From positions 1,240,001 to 1,304,000 of the forward strand of contig JACHMT010000004.1 in NCBI GenBank assembly GCA_014208095.1: 64,000 nt of DNA, given 5' to 3'. This document shows positions 25,098-32,504 of the stretch, piece after piece. Under the pieces are notes generated by a model. That model did not search any database. It saw only the letters and a program-made list of their open reading frames with translations, and was not told the DNA's origin. The position numbers and the translations under genes were made by a program. The stretch is from Actinospineispora eucalypti. Lineage in GTDB: Bacteria; Actinomycetota; Actinomycetes; Mycobacteriales; Pseudonocardiaceae. Positions within the stretch are counted from its first letter, which is position 1, and each line of letters begins with the position of its first letter.

Positions 25098-25313
25098 ATG
25101 GATGGGGCGGTGCACGTGCCGATCGAACTCTCTCCGCGCACCCACCGGCGGCTGGCCAAGTGGTGTCGCGACCTGACCACCGATCTGGAGGTCAGGGCGA
25201 TCCCCCTGGGCGACGTGGTGGAAACCATGATCGACCTGCTGCTCACCGACCGGCATACCGCCGACGCGGCGCGGCGGCAGCTGGCGCACCGGGTCCGCCC
25301 GCGCCGGCGCTGA
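25098..25313 (+). CDS. small hypothetical protein, possibly DNA-binding
   Basis: 71 aa: VPIELSPRTHRRLAKWCRDL and LGDVVETMIDLLLTDRHTADA, with a very basic C-terminus (HRVRPRRR). The strand-helix-helix pattern (PIELSPRTHRRL...) resembles ribbon-helix-helix or ParD-like proteins, but no family is firmly recognised. It stands alone between the GNAT remnant and the truncated MerR gene. Codon usage is consistent with a real gene. Confidence 0.65.
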   Translation: MDGAVHVPIELSPRTHRRLAKWCRDLTTDLEVRAIPLGDVVETMIDLLLTDRHTADAARRQLAHRVRPRRR

Positions 25314-25341
25314 GCCCGGTCAGGCCTTCGACAGCCACCCG

Positions 25342-25839
25342 CTATCCGGTGCGGCAGCCGCTGTCTCGGACCGGGCACTGGAGCTCGACCACCGGCCGGC
25401 CCTCGCCCTCGCCCCGCACGTGGACCTGGCGGTACACGCCGTAGGACTCCAGGCCGCGCTCCGCCAGCGCGGCGTCCACGGTCAGCCAGGGGTCGCCGTC
25501 GTCGTCCGCCGTGCCGTGGGTGACCACGGCCGCCCGCTCCTCGGCCGGCAGCCGGGCCAGCTCCAGTCCGGCCGGCGGGTCCGCCTCGGCGTCCAGCGTC
25601 ACCCCGACCGCGACGTCGATCTTCGACCCGTCCGGCCGGCCGTGGTAGGTGCGGATGCCGTTTCCGCCGATGCCGGTGGCGGCCAGCCGGGAGATCAGCG
25701 TGTCGACCATGGCGGGGATCTCGCTGGTGTCGTTCGCCGCCCCGCTGACCTGGGCGAGCCGCGGCGCGGGCAGCGGCTGGATCCGCGGCATCCGGACCGA
25801 GACGCCGGCGCGGTGGGCAAGCTCTCCGATACTCAACAT
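25342..25839 (-). pseudogene. MerR-family regulator lacking most of its DNA-binding domain
   Basis: 165 aa in an intact frame. The first 16 residues (MLSIGELAHRAGVSVR) are the first half of a MerR winged helix. They continue directly into PRIQPLPAPRLAQVSG, the start of a C-terminal GyrI/AraC-type effector domain (about residues 30-165, ending VVELQCPVR). The second helix, the wing and the coiled coil, about 85-90 residues, are absent, consistent with an in-frame deletion. DNA binding should be lost. It may be a pseudogene or a stand-alone ligand-binding protein. A MerR-type palindrome still lies upstream. Confidence 0.55.
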
Positions 25840-25859
25840 GACGACCCGACCCCAACCCA

Positions 25860-25872
25860 TGACACGGTGTCA
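25860..25872. promoter_or_regulatory. MerR-type operator palindrome
   Basis: TGACAC-G-GTGTCA, a perfect 13-bp dyad, lies just upstream of the truncated MerR gene. On the minus strand it follows TTGACC, as in promoters where MerR proteins bind between the -35 and -10 boxes. Confidence 0.45.
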
Positions 25873-25889
25873 GGGTCAACTCTCCCCGG

Positions 25890-26981
25890 TCAGTCCCGGG
25901 CGTGGGTGGCGAGGCGTTGGCGGTGTACGACCTCGGAGCGTTCGGTCTCGGTGTCCACCCGGTGCACGGCCAGGTCCACCCCTTCCGGGCTGACGTCCAT
26001 CGCCATGAACCCGTAGCCGGTGAAGTCCTGGAAGTCGTACGGGTTGGTCACGCGGGACGAGCCGTTCACGGTCTTGCTGGCGGCGCCGCTGACCACCTGG
26101 ACGGTGCCGCGCACCGGCTCGAGCACCTGCTGGGAGTGGTCGTGGCCGGACAGGATGGCGTGGGCGGTGCCCAGCACGTCCTGCTCGTACCACGTCTTCA
26201 GGTGCCGGCCGCTGGCGTAGTTGCCGATGGTGATCCCGTCGTAGCTGCCGGCGTTGCCGTGCGGCCCGTTGTTCACGTAGGGGTGGTGCGAGCAGACGAA
26301 CCGGTAGCGGGCCGGCGAGGAGGCCAACCCGGCGCGCAGCCACCGCCGCTGCCGGTGCATGTACTCGCCGTTGAAGGTCCAGTACGGCAGCAGCTGCGGC
26401 ACGTAGGAGGTCACCGGGTTGGTGTCGATCACGAAGAACTCGGCCACCGGGCGGTCCTCGGGCACCCGCACCGAGTAGTACCGCGCCGGCATGAACCACC
26501 GGCGGGAGCGCTCGTGGTACTCGACCTCGTACTGCCCGCGCGCCTCCCAGTCACCGGTGCCGGGCAGCAGTCCGGAGTTGTCGTGGTTGCCCTGCGCCAT
26601 CAGCCACGGGAAGTCCAGCCCGTCGTTGGGCTTCTCGAACTTGCTCTCGAACTGCGGGTCGTCCGAGCTGAACGGGCCGTACTCGTAGATGTTGTCGCCG
26701 AGCCCGAGGGCCATGCCGAACGGCCGGCGGCGGTGCTCGGCCAGCGCGGCGCCGGTCACCGCGAAGTGCTCGGCGCCGTCCGTGCCGGCGTCCCCGGTCA
26801 CCAGCACCCGGAACCGCTCGTCGGCCGGGAACCCGTACTTGCGCGTCCCCTCCGCTCCGGCCAGCGGGACGACCAGCCCGCCGGTGGCCACCACACCCAG
26901 TGCCCCCAGGGCGCCGGCCAACATCGATCGACGACTCAGCGTGCGGCCCGCGACACGAGGCGTAGTCACGGCGCACATCAT
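25890..26981 (-). CDS. Tat-exported metallophosphoesterase
   Basis: About 363 aa from the ATG at 26981; the next two in-frame starts (26978, 26969) are also possible. The twin-arginine signal is TLSRRSMLAGALGALGVVATGGLVV. Calcineurin-type metal ligands are in VTGDAG, LGLGDNIYEYG, QGNHDN, CSHHPYVNNG and SGHDHSQQV. The architecture is that of tartrate-resistant acid phosphatase-like enzymes, acting outside the cytoplasm, probably in phosphate release. It is followed by the truncated MerR gene 50 bp downstream. Confidence 0.9.
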   Translation of the reverse strand: MMCAVTTPRVAGRTLSRRSMLAGALGALGVVATGGLVVPLAGAEGTRKYGFPADERFRVLVTGDAGTDGAEHFAVTGAALAEHRRRPFGMALGLGDNIYEYGPFSSDDPQFESKFEKPNDGLDFPWLMAQGNHDNSGLLPGTGDWEARGQYEVEYHERSRRWFMPARYYSVRVPEDRPVAEFFVIDTNPVTSYVPQLLPYWTFNGEYMHRQRRWLRAGLASSPARYRFVCSHHPYVNNGPHGNAGSYDGITIGNYASGRHLKTWYEQDVLGTAHAILSGHDHSQQVLEPVRGTVQVVSGAASKTVNGSSRVTNPYDFQDFTGYGFMAMDVSPEGVDLAVHRVDTETERSEVVHRQRLATHARD

Positions 26982-27221
26982 GTCGACCCCGCCCCGGCGC
27001 CCCGCCGCCGGGGCGGGGGTACGGGTGTCGGCGTTGTGGGTGGTCTGAACGAGCGCCTCGGACGGGCAACCAGTGCGTCGGGCGCGGGGTTTCATGGTCA
27101 AGTAGCGGTTAGAGACCCTACTTGCCGGTAGAACGTCTCCTATTGCTACGTGACCATGAACTGCCCAGGCCGCGGGGGATCAGGGAGCGTGCGAAAAGCT
27201 TTCGCCGACACCCGCGAACCG

Positions 27222-27257
27222 GTGACGGAGCAGTAGAACTTGTTCTAGTATTCCGGC
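27222..27257 (+). promoter_or_regulatory. promoter with KstR-like box, probably leaderless
   Basis: A perfect palindrome TAGAAC-TT-GTTCTA (27234-27247) fits TNNAACNNGTTNNA, the known consensus of the cholesterol-catabolism repressor KstR. It lies between GTGACG (27222-27227) and TAGTAT (27246-27251), 18 nt apart, which would serve as -35 and -10. Transcription would begin at about the ATG at 27258; no ribosome site precedes that ATG. Chance matches to the eight fixed bases are expected about once per 65 kb, so the full palindrome and location carry the weight. Confidence 0.55.
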
Positions 27258-28295
27258 ATGCCCAGGAAGCTTCGCGTGATCCAGTGGACGACCGGGAACA
27301 TCGGCTCCCGCGCCCTGCACGGGATTCTGACCAGGCACGACATGGAGCTGGTCGGGGTGTACGCGCACTCGCCGGCCAAGGTCGGCCAGGACGCCGCCGA
27401 ACTGTGCGGCTACCGGGAACCCACGGGCATCCTGGCCACCGACGACGTATCGGCCCTGCTGGCGCTGCGGCCCGACGCCTGTTCGTACAACCCGGTGTGG
27501 TCGAACACCGATGAGCTGTGCCGCCTCCTGGAGGCCGGGGTCAACGTCTGTTCCACCGCCGAGTGGATCAATGGTCGCCGGCTGCCGGCGGCCGAACGCG
27601 ACCGGGTGCTCAAGGCCGCGCTGCGGGGCCGGGCCTCGATATTCGGCAGCGGCGCCTTCCCCGGGCTGACCCACGCGCTGGCCATCGTCGGCAGCGCCGC
27701 CTGCGAGCGGGTCGACCGCATCACCGTCACCGAGTCCGTCGACTGCTCGCTGTACGCCTCGGGGGACACCATGTCGGCGATGGGTCTCGGCCGGCCGGCC
27801 GATACCCCGGATCTGGAGGAGAACCTCCGCAAGGCCAGCGAGGTGTGCGCCGAGGCGGCCCTGATGATGGCCGACGCCCTCGGTGTCCAGGTGGACCGGA
27901 TGAGCTTCGAGGCCACGTTCACCCCGGCCCACGGGGACGACGACCTCGGGTTCATGACCATCGGGAAGGGCACCGTCGGGGCCATCGAGGGCTACCACCG
28001 CGCCTGGTCCGGCGGGCGGAACGTGACGGCGTCCGGGGTCCGCTGGGTCATGGGCAGCCACACCGAGGCGCCGTTCAAGCTCGCCCACGGACACGTGATC
28101 TCCATCGAGGGCTCGCCGAACTACCGGCTGCTGGCCCAGTGCCTGCCGCCGAGGGGGACCGTCGACTACATGGGGCCGGGGATGATCTACACCGCGATGC
28201 CGGCGGTGAACGCCATTCCCTCGGTGGTGGCGGCCGAGCCGGGCATCGTCAGCTACCCGGACCTGCCGTTGGTCACCGGCCCGGTCCTGGGCTGA
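27258..28295 (+). CDS. NAD(P)-dependent amine dehydrogenase / dihydrodipicolinate reductase-like protein
   Basis: 345 aa. The N-terminal Rossmann fold has the motif TTGNIGSRAL, followed by VGVYAHSPAKVGQDAAELCG; the C-terminal half forms the substrate domain. Relatives are annotated as 2,4-diaminopentanoate dehydrogenase-like or NAD(P)H-dependent amine dehydrogenase family proteins, common in actinobacterial terpenoid and steroid clusters, where their reaction is not known. It leads a three-gene operon with an epoxide hydrolase-like protein and an SDR, behind a KstR-like box. Confidence 0.85.
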   Translation: MPRKLRVIQWTTGNIGSRALHGILTRHDMELVGVYAHSPAKVGQDAAELCGYREPTGILATDDVSALLALRPDACSYNPVWSNTDELCRLLEAGVNVCSTAEWINGRRLPAAERDRVLKAALRGRASIFGSGAFPGLTHALAIVGSAACERVDRITVTESVDCSLYASGDTMSAMGLGRPADTPDLEENLRKASEVCAEAALMMADALGVQVDRMSFEATFTPAHGDDDLGFMTIGKGTVGAIEGYHRAWSGGRNVTASGVRWVMGSHTEAPFKLAHGHVISIEGSPNYRLLAQCLPPRGTVDYMGPGMIYTAMPAVNAIPSVVAAEPGIVSYPDLPLVTGPVLG

Positions 28296-28307
28296 GCGGG
28301 ACCCGGC

Positions 28308-29291
28308 ATGGCCAACTGGACGCATCGCCGCGCCCGCCTGAACGGGCTCGACGTGCACTACGTCGAGCAGGGCGAAGGCCCCGTGGTCCTGCTGCTGCAC
28401 GGCTTCCCGCACACCTGGTTCAGCTGGCGGCACCAGATCGCGCCGCTGGCCGAGGCCGGATACCGCGTGGTGGCGCCGGACCTGCGGGGCATGGGCCAGA
28501 CCAGCGGGCCGGAGCCGATCGAGGAGTACCGGGCCGACCGGATCACCGCGGACCTGTGTGCCCTGCTCGACCACCTCGGCGTGGATGCGGCGGTCTGCTC
28601 GGGGCTGGACTTCGGCATGTACGCGGCCTATGACCTGGCCCTGGACCATCCGGAACGGGTCCGGGGGCTGATCGGGCTGCAGAACCCGTTCCTCGCCGCC
28701 TCGGAGACGCCGCCGCTGGAAATCGAACGGCGACGCGGCCGCAAGCGGTTCAACCACGTCTCCTACTTCGTGGACGAGCCGGATGCCGCCGCCGCCGACC
28801 TGGACGCGCACCCGAGGGAGATCCTCACCAAGATCTTCCACGCCCTCTCCGGCGAGGTCGACTTCACCGAGATGTGGCGGCTCCCGCCGGGCACCACGTA
28901 CCGCGCGGCGCTGCCCCAGCCACCCCCGCTCCCGTGGGCGTGGCTGACCGAGTGGGAGCTGGAGACCTACGTCAGCGACTACGCCCGCTCGGGTTTCGGC
29001 GGCGGTATCCGCTGGTACCTCGCGCTCGACCTCAACTGGCGGTACCGGCGCGAGCGCGCCGAGAGCCGCACCAAGGTGCCCTTCTACTTCCTCGGCTCGG
29101 ACCGGGACGTGGACCTCGCGCACTGGCACGGCGCGAACCCGGTGGAGATGTTGTCCGCGTACCACGCGGACGTCCGGGGGGTGCGCATCGTGCCCGCCGC
29201 CGGACACATGATCAGCATGGAGCACCCGGACGTGGTGAACACCGTGTTCCTCGAGTTCCTGCGCGACCTGACGGAACGGAGTACGGGATGA
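28308..29291 (+). CDS. epoxide hydrolase-like alpha/beta hydrolase
   Basis: 327 aa. The oxyanion motif is HGFP (31-34). The nucleophile elbow is SGLDFG with Asp101, an Asp rather than Ser, which places it with epoxide hydrolases and dehalogenases. DLRGMGQT precedes it, and the catalytic His is in AAGHMISMEHPD near the C-terminus. It opens epoxides or hydrolyses a related bond by an alkyl-enzyme ester. It is the second gene of the operon; the stop overlaps the next start (ATGA). Confidence 0.88.
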   Translation: MANWTHRRARLNGLDVHYVEQGEGPVVLLLHGFPHTWFSWRHQIAPLAEAGYRVVAPDLRGMGQTSGPEPIEEYRADRITADLCALLDHLGVDAAVCSGLDFGMYAAYDLALDHPERVRGLIGLQNPFLAASETPPLEIERRRGRKRFNHVSYFVDEPDAAAADLDAHPREILTKIFHALSGEVDFTEMWRLPPGTTYRAALPQPPPLPWAWLTEWELETYVSDYARSGFGGGIRWYLALDLNWRYRRERAESRTKVPFYFLGSDRDVDLAHWHGANPVEMLSAYHADVRGVRIVPAAGHMISMEHPDVVNTVFLEFLRDLTERSTG

Positions 29292-30151
29292 GCGGCCGGG
29301 TGGTCGTGGTGACCGGCGCCTCGCGGGGCGCCGGCAAGGGAATCGCGCTGGCACTCGGGGCCACCGGGGACACGGTCTACGTCACCGGCCGGACCGAACC
29401 GGACCTGGCCGCCACGGCGGAGGAGATCGGCCGGCGCGGCGGCACCGGCGTCCCGGTGGTGTGCGATCACGCGGACGACGAGCAGGTTCGCGGCGTGTTC
29501 GAGCGGGTCGGTGCCGAGCACGGGCGGCTGGACGTCCTGGTCGGCAATGCCACCGCGCTCCCGGCGGCGCCGCCGAGGCCCGGCCAGGGCTTCTGGGAGC
29601 GGCCGCTGGCCGAGGAGCTGAAACCCCTGGAGGTCGGGCTCCGGTCGCACTACGTGGCCGCGCACTACGCCGCGCCGCTGCTGATCGCGGCCGGCGGGCT
29701 GCTGGTGTTCACCTCCGCCCCCGGCGCGCGGGTCCACCTGCCGGGCCTGCACGGCCCGTCCTACGGCGCGGGCAAGGCGGGCACCGACAAGCTGGCCTAC
29801 GACATGGCGCGGGAGCTCCGCCCGCACGGCGTGACCGTGCTGTCGATCTGGATGGGCGTACTGCGCACCGAGCGGATCACCCCGGAGCTGGAACGCCGGC
29901 TGGCCGGGACCGTGCTCCCGCCGTTCGAGTCCCCGGAGTTCACCGGCCGGGTCGTGGACGCCCTGGCCAACGACCCGGGAAGGCGGGAGTACAGCGGCCG
30001 GACCGTATGGGGGGCCGAGCTCGGCGCCAAGTACGGCGTCACCGACGTCGACGGGTCGCGGCCGGACTCCCACCGCGAATGGCTCGGCCCGCCCTCGGAG
30101 TTCCCCGAGCACACCCCCACCTACGCCGAGTTCCGCGCGAGCACCGCCTAA
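29288..30151 (+). CDS. SDR-family oxidoreductase, DHRS1-like
   Basis: 287 aa. The NAD(P) motif is TGASRGAGKGIA, and the catalytic Tyr/Lys pair is YGAGK. VLVGNATALPAAPP replaces the usual NNAG region, as in DHRS1-type proteins, and the segment GGTGVPVVCDHADDEQV is characteristic of that group. The start at 29288 is set by the ATGA overlap with the hydrolase. It ends the operon; its 3' end overlaps the convergent TetR gene by 4 bp. Confidence 0.88.
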   Translation: MSGRVVVVTGASRGAGKGIALALGATGDTVYVTGRTEPDLAATAEEIGRRGGTGVPVVCDHADDEQVRGVFERVGAEHGRLDVLVGNATALPAAPPRPGQGFWERPLAEELKPLEVGLRSHYVAAHYAAPLLIAAGGLLVFTSAPGARVHLPGLHGPSYGAGKAGTDKLAYDMARELRPHGVTVLSIWMGVLRTERITPELERRLAGTVLPPFESPEFTGRVVDALANDPGRREYSGRTVWGAELGAKYGVTDVDGSRPDSHREWLGPPSEFPEHTPTYAEFRASTA

Positions 30152-30870
30152 GCCTGGCGGTGGGCCAGCCCGTCGACCATCAGGGTGAGGGTGAAGTCGA
30201 ACCGGTCGTGGCCCTCCCCGGCGGTGAGTTCGGCGGCGTGGCGGGTGGTGTGGGGGAAGGTCTCGGCGGGCAGGGCGGTGAACCGGCGCCGCAGCTCGTC
30301 GCGGTCGAGGACCCAGGGTTCCTCGTCCCGCGCCGATCGCCGGCGGGCGATCGAGACCTCGAGGCAGTAGGCGGCCACGTACAGCAGGAGGGCGTCGATG
30401 GCCCAGGCGGCGGCCCGGGGGGCGATGCCCCCGGCGAGCAGGATCGCCAGCATTCCCTCGTTGACCCGCACGGTCTCCAGATCGGTGGGGAACCTGGCGA
30501 GCGCGGCGCGGGAGATTCCGGGGTAGCGCAGGAACTGGTCGCGTACCTGGGTGCACACGCCGCGGATCTGCTCCCGCCAGGCCGCCGGATCGGGCTCGGG
30601 GAGCACCAGCTCGGCGCACAGCCGCCCGATGAGCAGCTCGTCGAGGTCGGCCTTGTTGACCACGTGGGCGTAGAGCGAGGCCGGTCCGGTGTCCAGCGCA
30701 CCGGCCAGCCGGCGCATGGTGAGCGCCTCGTAGCCCTCTTCGGCGATGACGCCCAGCGCGGTGTCGATGACCCGCGCGGGGGTGATCGGGGTCGCGCGCC
30801 GCCGCGGCCCGGGACCGGTGTCGGGGCCGGGCGGCCGGTGGCGGGCGGCGCGCCGCTCTCTCGGGTTCAC
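30148..30870 (-). CDS. TetR-family regulator with TetR_C domain
   Basis: 240 aa. A Pro/Arg-rich leader is followed by the helix-turn-helix at about 28-72 (ARVIDTALGVIAEEGYEALTMRRLAGALDTGPASLYAHVVNKADL) and then the C-terminal domain of the tetracycline-repressor type (ELLIGRLCAEL, and FDFTLTLMVDGLAHR). It is divergent from the FAD hydroxylase gene. Two palindromes 18 bp apart in the hydroxylase promoter are probably bound by it. Confidence 0.9.
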   Translation of the reverse strand: MNPRERRAARHRPPGPDTGPGPRRRATPITPARVIDTALGVIAEEGYEALTMRRLAGALDTGPASLYAHVVNKADLDELLIGRLCAELVLPEPDPAAWREQIRGVCTQVRDQFLRYPGISRAALARFPTDLETVRVNEGMLAILLAGGIAPRAAAWAIDALLLYVAAYCLEVSIARRRSARDEEPWVLDRDELRRRFTALPAETFPHTTRHAAELTAGEGHDRFDFTLTLMVDGLAHRQA

Positions 30871-30884
30871 CCGGTCACCATAGC

Positions 30885-30921
30885 TTGACTCGAACAGCGT
30901 TCGTATATAGAACAGTGTTCG
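30885..30921 (+). promoter_or_regulatory. leaderless promoter with paired TetR operators
   Basis: TTGACT (30885-30890) as -35 box is followed by CGAAC-AGC-GTTCG (30891-30903), a TATAGA-like -10 (30906-30911) and GAAC-AGT-GTTC (30910-30920). The palindrome centres are 18 bp apart, on the same helix face class used by cooperative TetR dimers. The GTG start of the hydroxylase follows at once, with no space for a ribosome site, so the mRNA is probably leaderless. Confidence 0.6.
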
Positions 30922-32504
30922 TGTCTAACGAGTGGGACGTGACGGTGGTCGGGGCCGGCCCGGTGGGCCTCGTGCTCGCCGGGGAGCTGGCGCTGTCCGG
31001 GGCGAAGGTGCGGGTACTCGAGCGCCTGGCCGAGCCGGACCGGGCGATGAAGGCGCAGTCGATCAACATTCCGACGGCCGAGGCGCTCGACCGCCGCGGG
31101 CTGCTGCCCGCCGCCGAGGCGGTGCAGCGGGAGATCTCCCGGGTGGACGGCGGCCTGGGCCCGGTGGGTACGCGGTTCACCGGGCATTTCGCCGGGATGG
31201 CCCTCGAGGCCGACCTGGTAGACTGGTCCGATCCCGACTTCACCGCGCACACCGCCGCCGCCGGAGCGCGGATGGTGCCCCAGCCCCAGCTGGTGGCGCT
31301 GCTCGCCGAGCACGTCGCCCGGCTCGGGGTGCCGGTGTGCCGGGGGGTGGAGGTCACCGCGCTGGAGGACACCGGCGACGGCGTACTGGTCGGCACCACC
31401 GCCGGTCAGGTGCGCACCGGTTGGCTGGTCGGGTGCGACGGCGGGCACAGCACGGTGCGCCGCCTCGCCGGCATCGACTTCCCCGGCACTGCCCCCGAGG
31501 TCACCGGCTGTCAGGCGGTCGTGGACATCGCCGACCCGGAGAAGCTGGCGAACGGGTGGGCGTGGTCGCCCGAGGGGGCGTACCGCTACGGACCACAGCC
31601 CGGCCGGGTGGCCACGGTGGAGTTCGACGGCGGTCCGAGTGACCGCTCGGCGCCGATCACCCTCGAGGAGGTGCAGGCCAGGCTGCGCCGGGTTTCGGGA
31701 ACCGACGTCACGTTGACCGCACTGCGCGCCACCCCGACCCGCTGGACCGACAACACCCGCCAGGCCGCGACCTACCGGTCGGGGCGGGTGCTGCTGGTCG
31801 GCGACGCCGCCCACGTGCACCCGCCGTTCGGCGGCCAGGGGCTCAACCTCGGGGTCGGCGACGCGACGAACCTCGGCTGGAAGCTCGGCGCCGTGGTCGC
31901 CGGTTGGGCTCCGGCCGGGCTGCTCGACACCTACGACGCCGAGCGCCGTCCGCTCGGCGCCTGGGTGCTGGACTGGACGCGGGCCCAGACCGGCCTGCTG
32001 CGCGGGGACCCCAAGTCGGCCGCGCTGCGGGGGATCGTGGCCGACCTGCTGAGTACCCGGGAGGGCACGACCTACGCGGTCAAGCAGATCTCCGGGGTCA
32101 CCCAGCGCATCGACCTGCCCGGCGGCCATCCGCTGGTCGGGCGGTTCGTCCCCGACCTCGGGCTGCGCGACGGTTCCCGCCTGGTCGACCACGGGCACGG
32201 CGGCGGGTTCCTGCTGCTCGACCGCACCCCGGACGCGGCGTTCGCCCGGCTCGCCTCGGCCTGGGCCGGGCGGGTGACCAGCGTGGCCGACGCCCCCGCG
32301 ACGCCGGCCGGGGTGCTGGTGCGCCCGGACGGGGTGGTCGCCTGGGCCTCCGACAGCGCCGACCCGGCCGGCCTCGATGCCGCCCTGCGCCGGTGGGCCG
32401 GCGCGCCGTCCCACCTAGCCGAGGCGGGCGAACTCGATGATCTCCTGGAAGTCCACGCCGCGCAGCGTGCCGTAGCCCGGCCCCCAGCCGGTCCCGAGCC
32501 GTGA
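30921..32504 (+). CDS. FAD-dependent aromatic hydroxylase / rifampicin monooxygenase-like
   Basis: 527 aa from the GTG at 30921. A longer frame begins at a TTG that is really the -35 box. The FAD motifs are VVGAGPVGLVLAGEL (N-terminal GxGxxG), GCDGGHSTVRR (DG motif) and GDAAHVHPPFGGQGLNLGVGDA (GD motif). The C-terminal thioredoxin-like part includes VLVRPDGVVAW. It hydroxylates aromatic or quinone compounds, possibly a toxic one, under control of the divergent TetR protein. The last 28 or so residues overlap the convergent dehydrogenase gene by 90 bp and look like read-through past an old stop. Confidence 0.9.
   Translation: MSNEWDVTVVGAGPVGLVLAGELALSGAKVRVLERLAEPDRAMKAQSINIPTAEALDRRGLLPAAEAVQREISRVDGGLGPVGTRFTGHFAGMALEADLVDWSDPDFTAHTAAAGARMVPQPQLVALLAEHVARLGVPVCRGVEVTALEDTGDGVLVGTTAGQVRTGWLVGCDGGHSTVRRLAGIDFPGTAPEVTGCQAVVDIADPEKLANGWAWSPEGAYRYGPQPGRVATVEFDGGPSDRSAPITLEEVQARLRRVSGTDVTLTALRATPTRWTDNTRQAATYRSGRVLLVGDAAHVHPPFGGQGLNLGVGDATNLGWKLGAVVAGWAPAGLLDTYDAERRPLGAWVLDWTRAQTGLLRGDPKSAALRGIVADLLSTREGTTYAVKQISGVTQRIDLPGGHPLVGRFVPDLGLRDGSRLVDHGHGGGFLLLDRTPDAAFARLASAWAGRVTSVADAPATPAGVLVRPDGVVAWASDSADPAGLDAALRRWAGAPSHLAEAGELDDLLEVHAAQRAVARPPAGPEP

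Noticed and set aside
27180..29354. Minus-strand open frame of 724 codons
   Set aside because: It is the GC-rich antisense shadow of the plus-strand operon at 27258-29291; the composition is His/Arg/Gly-rich without any domain.
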